A DNA stretch of 64,000 nucleotides from Cepaea nemoralis (lineage: Eukaryota > Mollusca > Gastropoda > Stylommatophora > Helicidae): NCBI GenBank assembly GCA_014155875.1, contig JACEFZ010012616.1:105001-169000 (forward strand), in the 5' to 3' direction. A program made the translations under genes and the position numbers. The notes beneath the pieces were generated by a model that was given only the letters and a program-made list of their open reading frames with translations, did not search any database and was not told the origin of the DNA. Below, in pieces: positions 1 through 11,461 of the stretch. Position 1 is the stretch's first letter. Every line of letters starts with the position of its first letter.

Positions 1-63
<63 letters not shown>
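1..63. repeat. (CAT)n microsatellite
   Basis: Pure CAT trinucleotide run starting at the window edge. It is continuous with the 3' end of a LINE B fragment on the minus strand, so on that strand it is the element's (ATG)n tail. Confidence 0.95.
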
Positions 64-65
<2 letters not shown>

Positions 66-143
66 AGTGGCCTGTCATCTGGCTTAGGCGTTCATGTCTC
101 TCCACAGATCTCGGTCTTTGGTGTTCTGGATCAACCCTGCTGG
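64..143 (-). mobile_element. LINE B 3' end fragment
   Basis: On the minus strand this reads the last codons of the LINE B ORF (LIQNTKDRDLWRDMNA followed by a stop), matching the copies at 12338-12682 and 55058-55640. Only ~80 bp remain, 5'-truncated. Confidence 0.75.
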
Positions 144-180
144 GAATGGCTATATTGTTTTTCCCCTATGTATCATGCAC

Positions 181-275
181 TACTGATGAATGAAAGATGA
201 GTGATTGGAGGGGCCGAATGTAAGATTTGTTACCTTTTTAAAATAAAGTTAAATCAAATCTCATCAAATCAAACA
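181..275 (+). mobile_element. Element T, 3' end with (AAATC)n-type tail
   Basis: Copy of a dispersed short element whose 3' end reads GATGAGTGATTGG, GGCCGAATGTAAGA, then AAATAAAGTT and a short AAATC-rich tail. The polyadenylation-like AATAAA immediately before a microsatellite identifies it as a non-LTR (LINE or SINE) 3' end. Here it lies on the plus strand. Confidence 0.7.
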
Positions 276-345
276 ATGTCCAGCAATTGTTGAAGATTTT
301 TATCATTATCCCCCGCCAATATTGTGTCATCTGCATAGCCTATAT

Positions 346-1138
346 CAGAGGTTCCCAAACCACGGCCCACGGGCCACTTGTGGCTCGCCAGCTGTTAGAA
401 AGTGGTACGCGAGGCCCCGTTTCAGTCGAGATTTCAAGAGTTCACAATAGAGGAGGATAATGTTGCCCTCTTTATAAATCCGTTAGTATTTCCTGATGCC
501 AAGCTCTGTCAATTACAGCAAAACCTTCAGCACGAAGTAATTGATTTGAAATGCAATTATGCACTGAGATGTAAATTTCTGGAGCTGCCTGCTTCACCTT
601 CACTGATAATATGATTGTATTTTGGCAACTATTGCCTGTCGAACAATTTGAAACACTTGCTTTCATTCGCCCAGAGATACATTTGTCGTTTTGATTCGAC
701 TTACAATTGCGAGCAGTCATTTTCCGTAATGATCATTATAAATAAAATTTAAAAAAAAAAACAAATAAAAAACAAAAACAAGCAACGTTCCAGACTCACC
801 GACAGTAACCTAGCTGCACTTATGACTTTAGACATGACAGATTTGTGCCCAGACACTGATAAACTGGCATCTGAACTTAAGTAACTGGTTAATTATAATA
901 GCGAGTTTCGAAATTGATTTAAAATTTATTGTTAAATGAACTTTTGATTTTAAACCAGAAAATGACCACAGTGTAGTACTGACACTGACTGCCTTTAAAG
1001 TTTTAGAATTTTGTTGACGAAAGTTAAGAAAAGTAAGAATGATATTGCACGACTTTTATAATTTTATAACGTTGTGGTCCGCTTAACTACTCAAAAAAGT
1101 AGATATGGCCCTCGGCTTGAAACGCTTGGGAACTACTG
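346..1138 (+). mobile_element. Degenerate hAT DNA transposon, 793 bp, internally deleted
   Basis: The ends are imperfect inverted repeats (CAGAGGTTCCCAAACC at the left; the right end reads CAGTAGTTCCCAAGCG on the other strand). They are flanked by 8-bp direct repeats with one mismatch, GCCTATAT (338-345) and GACTATAT (1139-1146). Eight-bp target duplications are the hallmark of hAT elements. The interior keeps a piece of transposase. Confidence 0.8.
402..884 (+). pseudogene. hAT transposase C-terminal remnant
   Basis: Two pieces in different frames recall the C-terminal region of hAT transposases of the ZBED/GTF2IRD2 kind: RFQEFTIEEDNVALFINPL with EVIDLKCNYALRCKF, then CEQSFSVM and SRLTDSNLAALMTLDM (CEQxFSxMK...SRLTDxxL is typical of the dimerisation domain). 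Stops and an A-rich insertion near 755 separate them. The catalytic N-terminal and central parts are absent, so it is inactive. Confidence 0.7.
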
Positions 1139-1317
1139 GACTATATTGTTTATATTATAACCTCCGTTTAGTATTCCTGGCTTCTCTTTGATCTAGCTCA
1201 TTGTTACTTCGCTATAGAGGGAGACCAGCTACTGTGACATGATGGTCTTACATTACAGATAAATAATTAATAGTTTATTTGAATAGTCTGTAGATTATGT
1301 ATGTGTGTGATCTAAGA

Positions 1318-1432
1318 AAGAACGAACGAATGAACGAATGCTCATTATTATCAAAGGGTCACAACATGGGTAGCAAGGCCGTCTAACATACGGTCATCCT
1401 ATCACTCATCTTTCATTCATTCATGGTGCATC
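1318..1432 (-). mobile_element. Element T copy with (GTTC)-type tail
   Basis: Short AACGAACGAATG run, then ATCAAAGGGTCACAA and ATCACTCATCTTTCATTCATTC, the reverse complement of the element T 3' end. It directly abuts the tail of the LINE A copy that follows. Confidence 0.65.
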
Positions 1433-2966
1433 TCATCTCATCTCATCTCATCATGTTCCTCTTGTACCTTGCGGTGTCGAGGTGAAGTATAAACTTCGTG
1501 AGAGTGCCCGGTTATGGGCTTCGTATATCGACATTCCCATGGATTCTGTTATTCCCTCCGTCCAACGTTTACGTGGTCGGCCTCTTCCTCTGTTTCCATC
1601 TGGTCTGTACATCATTGCTTGTTGTGGCATGCTGTTGACTGGTAGCCTACATGCATGGCCAAACCATTTGACTTGCTGCTTTCTAATAAAATCTAGAGCA
1701 GCTTTAACCCCCACTTTAGTCCTGATTTCTTCATTTCTGATCTTATCTCTTCTTGATACGTTGAGTATTCTTCTCAGGAACCTCATTTCTGTTGTTGTGA
1801 TTTTTCTTTTCTCTTTTTCTGTCATTGTCCAGGTTTGGCATTGGTAGCACAGAGTTGGTAGGAAGATTGTGTTGTAAAGTGCTTTCTTAGTAGTTATTGA
1901 TACATGTTTGTTCTTTAGTATTGGTGCCATTTGTCCAATGAGTTGATTTGCCTTATTGCACCTATTTTCGATCTCGTCTTCTGATCTGCCATTTGATGAT
2001 ATTATACTTCCTAGGTACTTGAAGCTCTTTACTTGTTTCAAGGGATGTTCGTTTAGGTGAATTGTTGCTGTTTGTTCTTCTTTAGTTATAGTCATTACCT
2101 CTGTTTTGCTTGTGCTAATTTTCATGTTATGTTCCCTACACATTTCGTTTAGACTATTCATGTGGTCTTGTAATTCAGCTTCTGATTTTGCTATTAGTGC
2201 TTGGTCGTCCGCAAACAGGAGTCAGGAGTTTTCTAATGGTTAGATTTGCAGATGGTTCTTCTTCTGTGTTCTCGTCATGCGGTATTCTTGCTGTCTCTGC
2301 TTGGCTGGTTTCTTTACATATGTTGTCTATATATGTTATGAACAAGAGAGGGGACAGGACACAACCTTGTCGTACTCCAGATCTTATGGTGAAGGGTTCT
2401 GAGTGTCCTCCAGTTGCTCTCACTATGCATTCACTGTTGTTGTATAAACTTCTACATAGGTTTGTTAGATGTGTACTCACTCCATATTGTTTAAGGATTT
2501 CCCACAGCTTGTTTCTATCTACCCTATCGAATGCCTTTACTTGGTCAACAAAGGCTAAGTAGAGTGTTTCATTGAATTCAATTGATTTTTCTATAAGTTG
2601 TCTAAGAGCAAAAATGGCGTCTGTGCATCCTTTGTTTTTCCTAAATCCAAGCTGCGTTTCGCTTAGCTGGGGTTCTAGAAGTAGTTCGTAATCTTTTTTC
2701 AAGAATTTGCAAAATATTTTCCCAGTATGACTCAACAGTGAAATGCCTCTGTATTGTGGCAATCTCTTTTGCTGGCCTTTGTTTTTCCAAATTGGATAAT
2801 TATGGCGTTTTCCCCAGTCTCGTGGTGTCTGTTGTTCTACCCAAACATGGTTGAATAGTCTATGAAGCCAAGCTGTTCCTACTTCCCTTGCTGCTTTAAT
2901 TAGTTCATTTGGTATTTCATCCTGTCCTGGTCAGTCCGTTTATACTTCTTAGTATGGTGCATGTTT
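1433..2966 (-). pseudogene. LINE A: 5'-truncated non-LTR retrotransposon reverse transcriptase
   Basis: Minus-strand remnant of a LINE reverse transcriptase. Read from the right: GQDEIPNELIKAAREVG and WGKRHN (2760-2950), then PQYRGISLLSHTGKIF, ETQLGFRKNKGCTDAIFALR, SGVRQGCVLSPLLF, the catalytic LLFADD (near 2205-2222), then KTEVM, KSFKYLGSIIS, GRGRPRKRW near the C-terminus. Frameshifts and at least one deletion around 2175-2270 break it into separate open pieces. The endonuclease domain is missing, as usual for 5' truncation. The 3' tail is (TCATC)n seen as TCATCTCATC at 1433-1452. Exact clade is uncertain. Confidence 0.85.
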
Positions 2967-2967
2967 C

Positions 2968-3212
2968 ATTCAAATAGAAAAAAACATTGTCAAATTAATG
3001 TTGTAAACATAAGCAATGCATATTACCATGTTGTGAGACAGACAGGCAGGTAGACACTCATACACACGCACATTCATAAACACAGATATACAATCCTGCA
3101 TACATACTTACATCCTATTGCACAATCTCTTATACTTATGCACCCATTCAATAACACACAAATACACACTCCCTCGCAAACACATATCACAACCTTACTA
3201 ACAAACGTTTAC

Positions 3213-3282
<70 letters not shown>

Positions 3283-3437
3283 ACACACACATGCACGCTG
3301 CTTCACATAATCACTACAACCGATATGGACAAACAACTTCCACACTTTACACACACACACACACACACACTAACGACTGTTGTGAGCATCTCCACAAAAA
3401 TGGGACAAAAATATGTTATACACTGTGGGATTGTTAA
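2968..3437. repeat. Element T inner part followed by CA-rich cryptic repeats
   Basis: GAAAAAAACATTGTCAAATT and GTAAACATAAGCAATGCA match the inner part of other element T copies. They are followed by a CAGACAGACAGG run, CA-rich imperfect repeats and pure (CA)n tracts at about 3214-3290 and 3348-3370. The same order (element T body, then CA-rich DNA) recurs at 4040-4320. Confidence 0.7.
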
Positions 3438-3930
3438 AGAAGAAATAGTCAGATGAATCCCCAGATCCTAATAGCCAACTGTATAAGTAACTTGAAATGG
3501 TTCAATACCACTTTCTAAGGTTATAGGCTAGTTATAAAGTAATGTTTCCTAACAGATGTAAATAGAGCACTGGACAATTACCGAACTTCCGAGAGGATAT
3601 CACTCCCTCTTTGTAACATAAAGTCCGTGTGGTTATCCAGCCCACAATCAGCTCCATAGTAATGTTATCCCTTGACAAGTAGTATTAATGAGAACACACA
3701 TAAAAAACTTAAACACCAAGTAACTAGTAAATAAACAACACTTAAGTACAACCGATAACATTATATTGGGATAACCTGGGGAAGGGGAGTGTGTATATGC
3801 TCATGTGACATGTCATAATAAAACACAACCACAATAAAAAGAACAATAACATCGTAATACAAGACATACCAATTATATCTATTTAATTAACTGCCCAGGT
3901 GTTGTCTTGACAAAGGAATTAAACTAACAC
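3438..3930. other. Intergenic, nothing recognised
   Basis: AT-rich unique-looking sequence with no open frame of note and no repeat that I could match elsewhere in the window. Confidence 0.5.
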
Positions 3931-3934
3931 CTTC

Positions 3935-4320
3935 CAAATCAAATCAAATCAAATCAACTTTATTAGGGTCACAAATTGGGCGCGCAGGCCCGTCTTACAT
4001 TCGGCCCTTCCAATCACTCGTCTTTCGTTCATCAAGAGCATTATACATTTACATAGGAAGAAAATAAACATTGTGAAATGAATGTTTTAAACATAAACAA
4101 GGTTAATTACCATGTTATGAAGCACATCTCCCACCTATCCATACATCACCCCACCCACACAACACCCCCACCTACCCACACACACGCGCACCAAGGGACA
4201 CATACACACCCCCACCTACCGACACACACGCACACCAAGGGACACATACATACCCCACCAACCGACCCATCCCCCTCCCGCACCTCCCCCACCCACACAC
4301 ACTGCCCTCAAGCTCCATTG
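3935..4320 (-). mobile_element. Element T with (AAATC)n tail and CA-rich body
   Basis: Begins with five AAATC units, then CAACTTTATTAGGGTCACAA, GGGCGCGCAGGCCCGTCTT, and the inner ACATTGTGAAATGAATGTT block, and passes into CA/CCCA-rich low-complexity DNA from 4135. On the minus strand it ends AATAAAG plus (GATTT)n. Confidence 0.75.
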
Positions 4321-4329
4321 AGATGCTAA

Positions 4330-4600
4330 ATGTTTACAAGATCAAATCAGAGGGTGTCTCCTGGTTCATAAGTCCTTCTAAAACTACAAACTTCGGATTG
4401 TCCATTTCTGAACATACGGGTAAAATTCCATATTTTACAACATATGGGGTGAATATTCATTCCTAAATCACGGGGTGAAAGTTCATTCTTATAAATATAG
4501 GCGTAAATGTCCATTTCCAAAATACACGGATGAATGCCCATTGTCTATAATACACAGATTAACTTTCATTGTTTAAAATACACGGATAAATGACCATTGT
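4330..4600. repeat. Degenerate ~40-bp tandem repeat
   Basis: Units of the type TCCATTTC..AATACACGGATGAATG repeat imperfectly about six times between 4390 and 4595. No coding signal. Confidence 0.5.
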
Positions 4601-4605
4601 TTATA

Positions 4606-4712
4606 TTGATTGATTGATTGATTTAGGAACCGACATCACAGCATTCGGGGCATTCCCATAGCGCTCCGTCCCCATCCTCAGCAGCCAGCGAAGAGTTCCA
4701 ACACTAATAGTT
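4606..4712 (-). mobile_element. LINE C 3' end, (GATT)n tail
   Basis: Reverse complement of the LINE C 3' end at 9405-9512 with few differences: the minus strand encodes VGTLRWLLRMGTERYGNAP-like residues and ends at a (GATT)n run. It lies ~100 bp left of, and inverted to, a LINE C reverse transcriptase fragment. Confidence 0.85.
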
Positions 4713-4809
4713 ATTGTTTATATAGGAGTAGGAAATGGAATTGCTGGGTTGTTCATAATCCTGCGGGTACTGCCACCGGGAAATCAAAGTAGTACTAAAA
4801 GAGGCCTAG

Positions 4810-5482
4810 CGGCGTTGACCATGCTGGGATGATATTTTGATGACCGCACTGATGGAGAAGGGGGTCAATCCCTGGTTGGTGAACTGGATAGCAGCCGTCC
4901 TGCACTCTCGTCGGGTTGCTCTCCGTCTGGGTGCATGGACCTCAGAGCCACATATTTTAACCCCGGGACTGCCACAGGGATCTGCAGTCTCACCAGTGCT
5001 CTTTAATGTGTATACGAGCAAGATTGTCAACCTAGAAGCTCCAGGGGTTGGAAGAATACTAACATTTGCAGATGATATTCTTGCATACAGGCAGGGGAGA
5101 GATAGGGAGCAAACAGCCCAGGAGCTACAGGCGACAGTAGACAAAGTGATTGACTGGTGCACTAAAATGAGTGCTGTCATCCACCCGGAAAAGGCGGCTG
5201 TTTTGTGGTGCTCTCTGGACAACAGGATTGTGAGAGCGGATGTCCCAAGCCTCGCAACAGATGGTAGAAACGTCAACAGAGAGAACAAACTGAAGTATAT
5301 GGGAATCACATTTGACAGGAGTCTGTCCTTCAAGGACTATGTGGAGACGGTTGTGACAAGATCTCAAAAGGGACTCAGAGCACTTAAAACTATGGCTGCA
5401 ATGGACACTGTCGCATATTGTGCACTCCGTCAGTTCACACCTGCACAGCACTACCTCAAAAACACAGTTCTCAACAAAAGCG
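4810..5482 (+). pseudogene. LINE C reverse transcriptase fragment (5' part)
   Basis: Open frame encoding the central part of a non-LTR reverse transcriptase: GVNPWLVNWIAAVLHSRRVA, LTPGLPQGSAVSPVLFNVYT, then the catalytic FADD at 5065-5076, KTxxV-equivalent HPEKAAVLW, and LKYMGITFDRSLSFKDYV. It stops resembling the family near 5450-5482. The continuation (ALYQHLILSVIDYG) is found at 8340 in the same orientation, 2.8 kb away. Endonuclease and N-terminal parts are absent. The group with an RNase H domain is I/Jockey-like, but the clade call is tentative. Confidence 0.85.
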
Positions 5483-8285
5483 TTCACACCAGAAAGCATT
5501 GGAATGTCAAGAATGTGGCGTCAGCTCTAATAATAGCCATGTCACCCAGTGATAGACAGGTCAGATGTTCGGATCCTGCCTTATTCATTGGATAACCTAG
5601 AAGAATCGAGTCGCCGCGAAGGCTCTTGGGACAATAGACGCCATAATTCGGCACATACAAGCGAGCCGTCATGGGAGCTGGTTGTGTTTCATGGGGAGTT
5701 CTCGAATGTATGTCCCCCGCCTGATTCATGGGAAGACTTTTGTCTAACATCATTGTTGCTGAGTCTTAAATACTTATGAGTCAGGTAAAGCTTTGTATGA
5801 GAGTGTGTGTGTGTGTAAGTTTCGGCACTAATAAATATATATTCTTCTATCAGAAGACAGCCGCCAACTGTTCACCCGGTTCCAGAAATGGCTGCTTACC
5901 GCCATCACTGGTGTAGATATCTGACTCCATCTATCTTTCGTTTCCAGAAGAGTTGCTGTACAAACACTATGTCTTAAGCTGTGAAAAGAGGCTCACTTAA
6001 GCCCAGACTGCTATTCCTAAGTCTAAATCCTACTAGCTTTCTGACTGCGTTCAGAGCAGGTTTAGTACAGGACAATCTATGATCTGTGTGCTGTCTGTCG
6101 CCTTGATTTCAATCCACAGCGAAACTTCAACACACGCGAATGTGAGAGGGAGGAATGAAAGTGCTCTACCTCTTATCTTATATGTCCGTGGTGTGAGGAC
6201 AGATTGTGTGTGTAACTGTTTAGCATCAATGACGGGTCCAGCATTTATACTGCTGTGATTTATTCGAACACATTGTGACATGATCGACAATTATCTAGCA
6301 CTCTGACCGAACCACAGTCAAGCTAACCGCCCAGTCCTAGCACTCAAGTGAACGAATAAAAGAAGATTGGTGTTAGAATGAGAGAATGAGTGCATTGTGT
6401 CATCTCATCTTTCTTTCACTCTGTATATATGTGTTAATGAATGAGAGGCAGTGTAAATCCTCATAAGGAATGTTTCACATAGACCTCCACATTCATACCA
6501 ATTATATGTTAATCATTATGTTAACTTAAGAGTGAAAATATTTAATGTATGTTTCTTTACATTATTACTTGGATGCAACATGTGGAATGTAGTTTTATCA
6601 AACCATCACCCTGTTTGACAGAGTAAGTAAAGGACATAATATGCTTTCATGCATAATCACTTCTAAACTGTCAAGGGGATTATCACCCCAGTGTCAGAAG
6701 AAGAAATAAAGGAAATGACAGAAGAGGTGAGAAGGTATAAACAGGAAAATAACCAGGCAGACTAAAACAATTGAGGCAGCACTGATTGGTAACATGAGTT
6801 ATTATGAATAAGATGAACAATCATCCTGTTCTGTTCCATTACTATTTAGGATCAGTTATGCTGGGTACATTTCATCATTAACTCTCCATCATTCCTCTCC
6901 TAGCCTTGTCATTCACTGTGTCTGTGTCCTCTGTGAGAACATCAGCCAACAGATAAATATGTACATGAGCAGAATAAGAGGGCTTGCCAAATACAATTGC
7001 TGATGTCTAATGCCAGTACAAAGAAGAGACACTGTAGCTCTAACTTGTAGGTACTTCCTGAATCTGCTACCTTCTGTAACTCCTGTCTGTAGCCCTTTTC
7101 ATTCTTGTCAACTGGAGAATTATCATCCATTGACTAGATATAAATAGGTTCACCATGTTTATTCACCTCAGGTGAGGATGACGGTGTTCGCAGATTGTCA
7201 TGATCCAGAGTTGCAGATCATTGCCCAATAGGTGTTCAATGGATCTGTAGACCAATAGCAGATCTTTAACAAAGAGGTGCTAAAAGGGATCTGTAGTCAG
7301 GACTAAGATTAATCTAATCAAGAGTCCCCAGATCATTACCGAAATGTGCCCAATGGGATCTGTGCTTCATGATCATTCTGATGATTAACAAGATCTGAAA
7401 TTCAGGAATATTCCTAAGATCACTAGGATCATTTTATACCTCACAAAGACCTGCAGATTATCAAAATTATGGCAGAAGTCTTACTGACAATCAAATAGTG
7501 AAGGACTTTGTTATAATCAGTTATACATTCAGATAACTTGAGAACCAGCAAGAACTTCCAGAGAGGAGAGTATTTATGAACCTCTCCAGATCTTATTTTG
7601 TGTAGACTGTTTTGATTTAAAGGTTTCACTAATAAATTACTTGGAAATTCACAAGCAAAACATTTGTGTAGTGCAGAGACAATGGTAGGAAATCAGTGGT
7701 GTAATCCAGTGGCTAAATGAATGAACCACCATGAGATCTTCTAGGAGTTCTATTCTCCATTGTGTATTTAGAACATTATCCTATAGACTGATGTGTATCG
7801 TTCATATGTTCATAAATGCTTTACTGGCTTATTTCCACAGCTTTTTGGTTAATAAACGAAATTAACTTTTCCTGCATTCTTCTGTCAAGTACATTGTGGT
7901 GTGACAAAACATTTTATTATTTATGTGTTTAGTTAATGAAACTACATCACATAATTGTAGAATCTGGAACTACAGGTGGCTGGGTAAACACGAATAGACA
8001 GCAAAGTTCTGTTCTATTGTAATCTCCCAGGTTCCAGGTTACTCAGAAAAGGGAACTTTAAATCTTATAAATTTCCTGTGACCATTTCACTTAAAAGGGA
8101 AAATGATCATAGGTGGGGGACTCGTGAGCTAAATAAGTTTCTCTTTTCGGGAAGGAAGATTTTGGAGGAAAGAAATCAACATTCCTGGGAAACCCCTAGA
8201 TTTCCCTAGCTATTATGGAACACTTTGGCTTCCAAGGACCCATCCCCTCCAAACAAAATTAGTCCCATCCTCTTAGCGTTACTTC
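5483..8285. other. 2.8 kb between two LINE C pieces, no gene recognised
   Basis: No conserved protein or RNA feature seen. It includes weak imperfect repeats around 7170-7440 built on CAGATCATTxCCxAATxxGT and GGATCTGTAG motifs. It could be a later insertion that split one LINE C copy, or ordinary DNA between two independent copies. Confidence 0.45.
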
Positions 8286-8289
8286 ATTG

Positions 8290-9512
8290 TGGGGTAGGTC
8301 GAGGTGGGTACTGCTTCCAACTTGCATACATGCCACATTACCAGCACTATACCAGCACTTGATCCTCTCAGTAATTGATTATGGATTAGGTCTGCTCACT
8401 GTCTCAGAGAGTCAGCTGGTGAAGTTAGAGCGCATACAGAACGAAGCTATGCGGGTCATTCTGGGATGCACTAGAGACACCCCAGTAGTGTGTATACGTT
8501 ACATACTTGGTCTGCCGAGTGTTGCTGGTAGGCTCAAGGTGATGCAAGCGAAGGCATACCTCAGAGTAGCTGCAGACACAGACCACCCACTGCATGAGGC
8601 GCTGGACGCAGTTAAGGGTCAGCGACTGATGAGAGGGAAATCATGGATGGCTCAGGCAGAGGATACGATCAGACAGGTGTGCCCCTTGGAGAACATTAGG
8701 CGTGGAGAGGAGTGGGTCAGAGTGCCAGCGGAGCAGTCAGAATTGTGCAGAGTTATAATCACATTAAGCAGGGAGTGGCCAGCAGGGGCCACGGAAGTGG
8801 AAATCCAGCAACTAATTCAGGACAATGCTCACTCGGGTGATGTGATTATCTACACAGATGGTTCGGTGTCAAGAGGTGAGAAAAGTGGCTGGGGGTTCAT
8901 AGCCAAAGCCAATGGTCGATGTTTGGGGCAGGAGAGCCTGGCATATGATACCACAACATCCAGCTTAAGAATGGAGGTGGAGGCGGTCACTGCGGCTCTC
9001 CGCTGGATGGAGAATACGACACACACACACATCGTGATTGTAACTGACTCAGAAAGCATGCTGACGAGGGTGAGGACGGGCAGGCTTCGTGCGGAGTGGC
9101 TTGCTTCAGCTTCGGAGGTCACGGGTGACAAGCATCGCCTGGATCTTTTCTCCGGGGCATGCCGGTGTGCTGGGAAATGAACAGGCGGACAGATTGGCTG
9201 GCTCTGCAGAACTTGGTGGAGTATTGATACATGACAAGGCAGACGTGGTTGCGGCCTTGTGGGAGCACGTGCACACCTCGGAGGAGCAAATGGATTACCA
9301 TGATCTGGCAAGAATGAGACAGCGAGGAGTGACGAGGGGATCTGGCCGACGCTCAACGCTCAGAGGAAAGGCGAGACGGACATATAATCAGATTGCTACT
9401 GGTACTATTAGTGTTGGAACTCTTCGCTGGCTGCTGAGGATGGGGACGGAGCGCTTATGGGAATGCCCCGAATGCTATGATGTCGATTCCTAAATCAATC
9501 AATCAATCAACC
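8290..9512 (+). pseudogene. LINE C 3' half: RT thumb, RNase H, (AATC)n tail
   Basis: Continues the LINE C ORF with YQHLILSVIDYGLGLLT and LERIQNEAMRVILGC, then an RNase H domain: IIYTDGSVSRGEKSGWG (first Asp codon near 8857), RMEVEAVTAALRW (Glu), VIVTDSESML (Asp codon 9047-9049), and in another frame SPGHAGVLGNEQADRLAG (9148-9201). A frameshift near 9106-9112 separates the last motif, so the copy is dead although otherwise well preserved. The ORF ends GTLRWLLRMGTERLWECPEC, stop at 9491-9493, followed almost at once by (AATC)n. Confidence 0.9.
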
Positions 9513-9803
9513 ATGCTGGGATTGTTGTTCGGACAATGGAGGGGCTAGTGATGATTCAGGGAGAATCATTCTTCCCGCATTATAAAGGCATTCTCCTCCT
9601 CCTGCCTTGAGGATTATGACCCTCTTGTTGCCATTCTTCATCATCTATGAAAATACCCCATTTGCAGCCAAAGACCTTTTCAACCATACAATGACCACCT
9701 TTCCCTAAAGAAAATATGTGCCAAACAATATAGCCATACCCACAGAAACAAGTGAAAAAGACAAGGGAAAAGGAGGAAGAGGGAAAGAAAAAAAGGAATA
9801 AAG

Positions 9804-9811
<8 letters not shown>

Positions 9812-9876
<65 letters not shown>
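9812..9876. repeat. (GA)n microsatellite
   Basis: Pure GA run joined to the (GAAC)n tail of the element T copy on its right. Confidence 0.97.
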
Positions 9877-9881
<5 letters not shown>

Positions 9882-10006
9882 CGAACAGACTTTATTTTCA
9901 AAGGGTAACAAATTGGACACGCAGGCCCGTCTTACATTCGGCCCTTCCAATCACTCATCTTTCTTTCATCAACTGTGGATAGGAAAAAACATTGTCACAT
10001 GAATTT

Positions 10007-10011
<5 letters not shown>
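9877..10011 (-). mobile_element. Element T with (GTTC)n/(TC)n tail
   Basis: ACGAACGAAC, ACTTTATTTTCAAAGGGT, GGACACGCAGGCCCGTCTT and ATTCGGCCCTTCCAATCACT, then the inner GAAAAAACATTGTCACATGA. One of the best-preserved copies. Confidence 0.8.
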
Positions 10012-10089
<78 letters not shown>

Positions 10090-10090
10090 A
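10012..10090. repeat. (GA)n microsatellite
   Basis: GA run bordered on the right by GGTGAATTTATTATGAC. Read on the minus strand this is AATAAATTCACC followed by (CT)n, again a polyadenylation-like signal next to a microsatellite. Confidence 0.95.
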
Positions 10091-10345
10091 GGTGAATTTA
10101 TTATGACACAAGGGTGGGTCCTATTAGGCCCCATATCCTGAACATCTGATGCAGTCTATCACTCCCCATATTGACACGATATGTCTCTCTCACTCCAATC
10201 TTATGGAGGCGGATCATTCTCATGCTTTCCAGATTCTGCCACCAAGAATATCTAGTGGCCATCAGCAAGGGGGATGCCATCTCTCCGTCGTGGCATTTAC
10301 TCTCTGTATATGTAACCTCATATAACTGTATATGTAACCTCATGT
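10091..10345 (-). mobile_element. Possible 3' end of an unidentified non-LTR element
   Basis: The minus strand has an open frame ending in SMRMIRLHKIGVRETYRV and SDRLHQMFRIWGLIG, then a stop, AATAAA and a (CT)n tail. The arrangement is that of a LINE C-terminus and tail, but I do not recognise the protein family. Confidence 0.35.
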
Positions 10346-11455
10346 CATTTTTATAAGGTAACACCACGACATATTTATACATTTATAAATGAACTCATTA
10401 TTGATTCTTTATGTATAAATACATATACCACAAAAAAAAAAAACCACAAAAAAAAAAAACCACAAAAAAAACAACCAAAGTCACATACGAACATAAAGAC
10501 ACGAGATATACAAGATTTTCCAGAAAAGTATCTCTATAGAAGAATTCGAGTGATATTCTAGAAAGTAGCAAGGTAGATCTTTTCCCATTCGTTATCTACA
10601 CAGGAAAACTGAATAACTAGAGAACATGAATATCATTCCTGATAAAGGACATGAACTGACCAGAAAGACATCCTTTCATTATCTCTCTAAAGAAAATGGA
10701 CTTAATTCACCGAGGATTTTCTTTAGATCTGCACAAAGAAAACTCTACTACCAATGCCGATGAACTAGTCTTAAGTTTACTATGGTTTCCAAATTACAAA
10801 AAGAAACAAAACAAAAAAAACAAAAACATCATGAATTAAAATATACAACACCACAACAACCGAACAGACCAACACGTCTTGTCTTGACAAATCATTTTTA
10901 GCGACTGCACCTCGACAATACCACTTTTTGCGGACATCTATTGAGATCAATCATTACCATAAATTATGTTAATATGAAGTACCTTTGTCGCTTCAATGGC
11001 AAGGCTCAATTTCCGCGCGAACAGAGACGTCACTCAGATGTTGGTTTTCCTGGAATTGTGGGGGGAAAGAGGGGGAGGGAGGGGAGCAATCCTGCAGGTG
11101 TCTGCCCCTGTCCTTACAGGCGTTAATTGTCCGTAACATATTTTAGACAAACTACCTTCTAGAATTGGCTTCCTCCGCCATCTCCCCAGCTCGCCTGTAA
11201 TCAAACGCCAGGTGTTCCGTTTCACAGTTATTTGTAGCCGGTGTTTGTGTCCTTGGCGTTGTCAATTTCCCAAAAATTAAAGGGGTGAGGTGGTTTATTG
11301 TCACCGTTAAGAATCAGGGAGTGCTCCGTCCGAACACCGTGAACTTTGAAACAATTTCTCCTCTCTATTCGGAAGGGGGATGATTGGCGCTTGACATTAT
11401 AAATGTTTAGAAATGCCACATACATATATATCGTGTAATGTAAAAAAAATATTGA
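10346..11455. other. 1.1 kb without recognised genes
   Basis: A-rich tract with repeated ACCAC(A)n around 10430-10475, otherwise AT-rich non-coding sequence, then a more GC-rich stretch (11000-11380) with no recognisable frame. Confidence 0.5.
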
Positions 11456-11461
11456 TGCAAT

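Noticed and set aside
1451..9493. Active retrotransposon
   Set aside because: All LINE copies in the window are 5'-truncated and frameshifted; none keeps an endonuclease domain.
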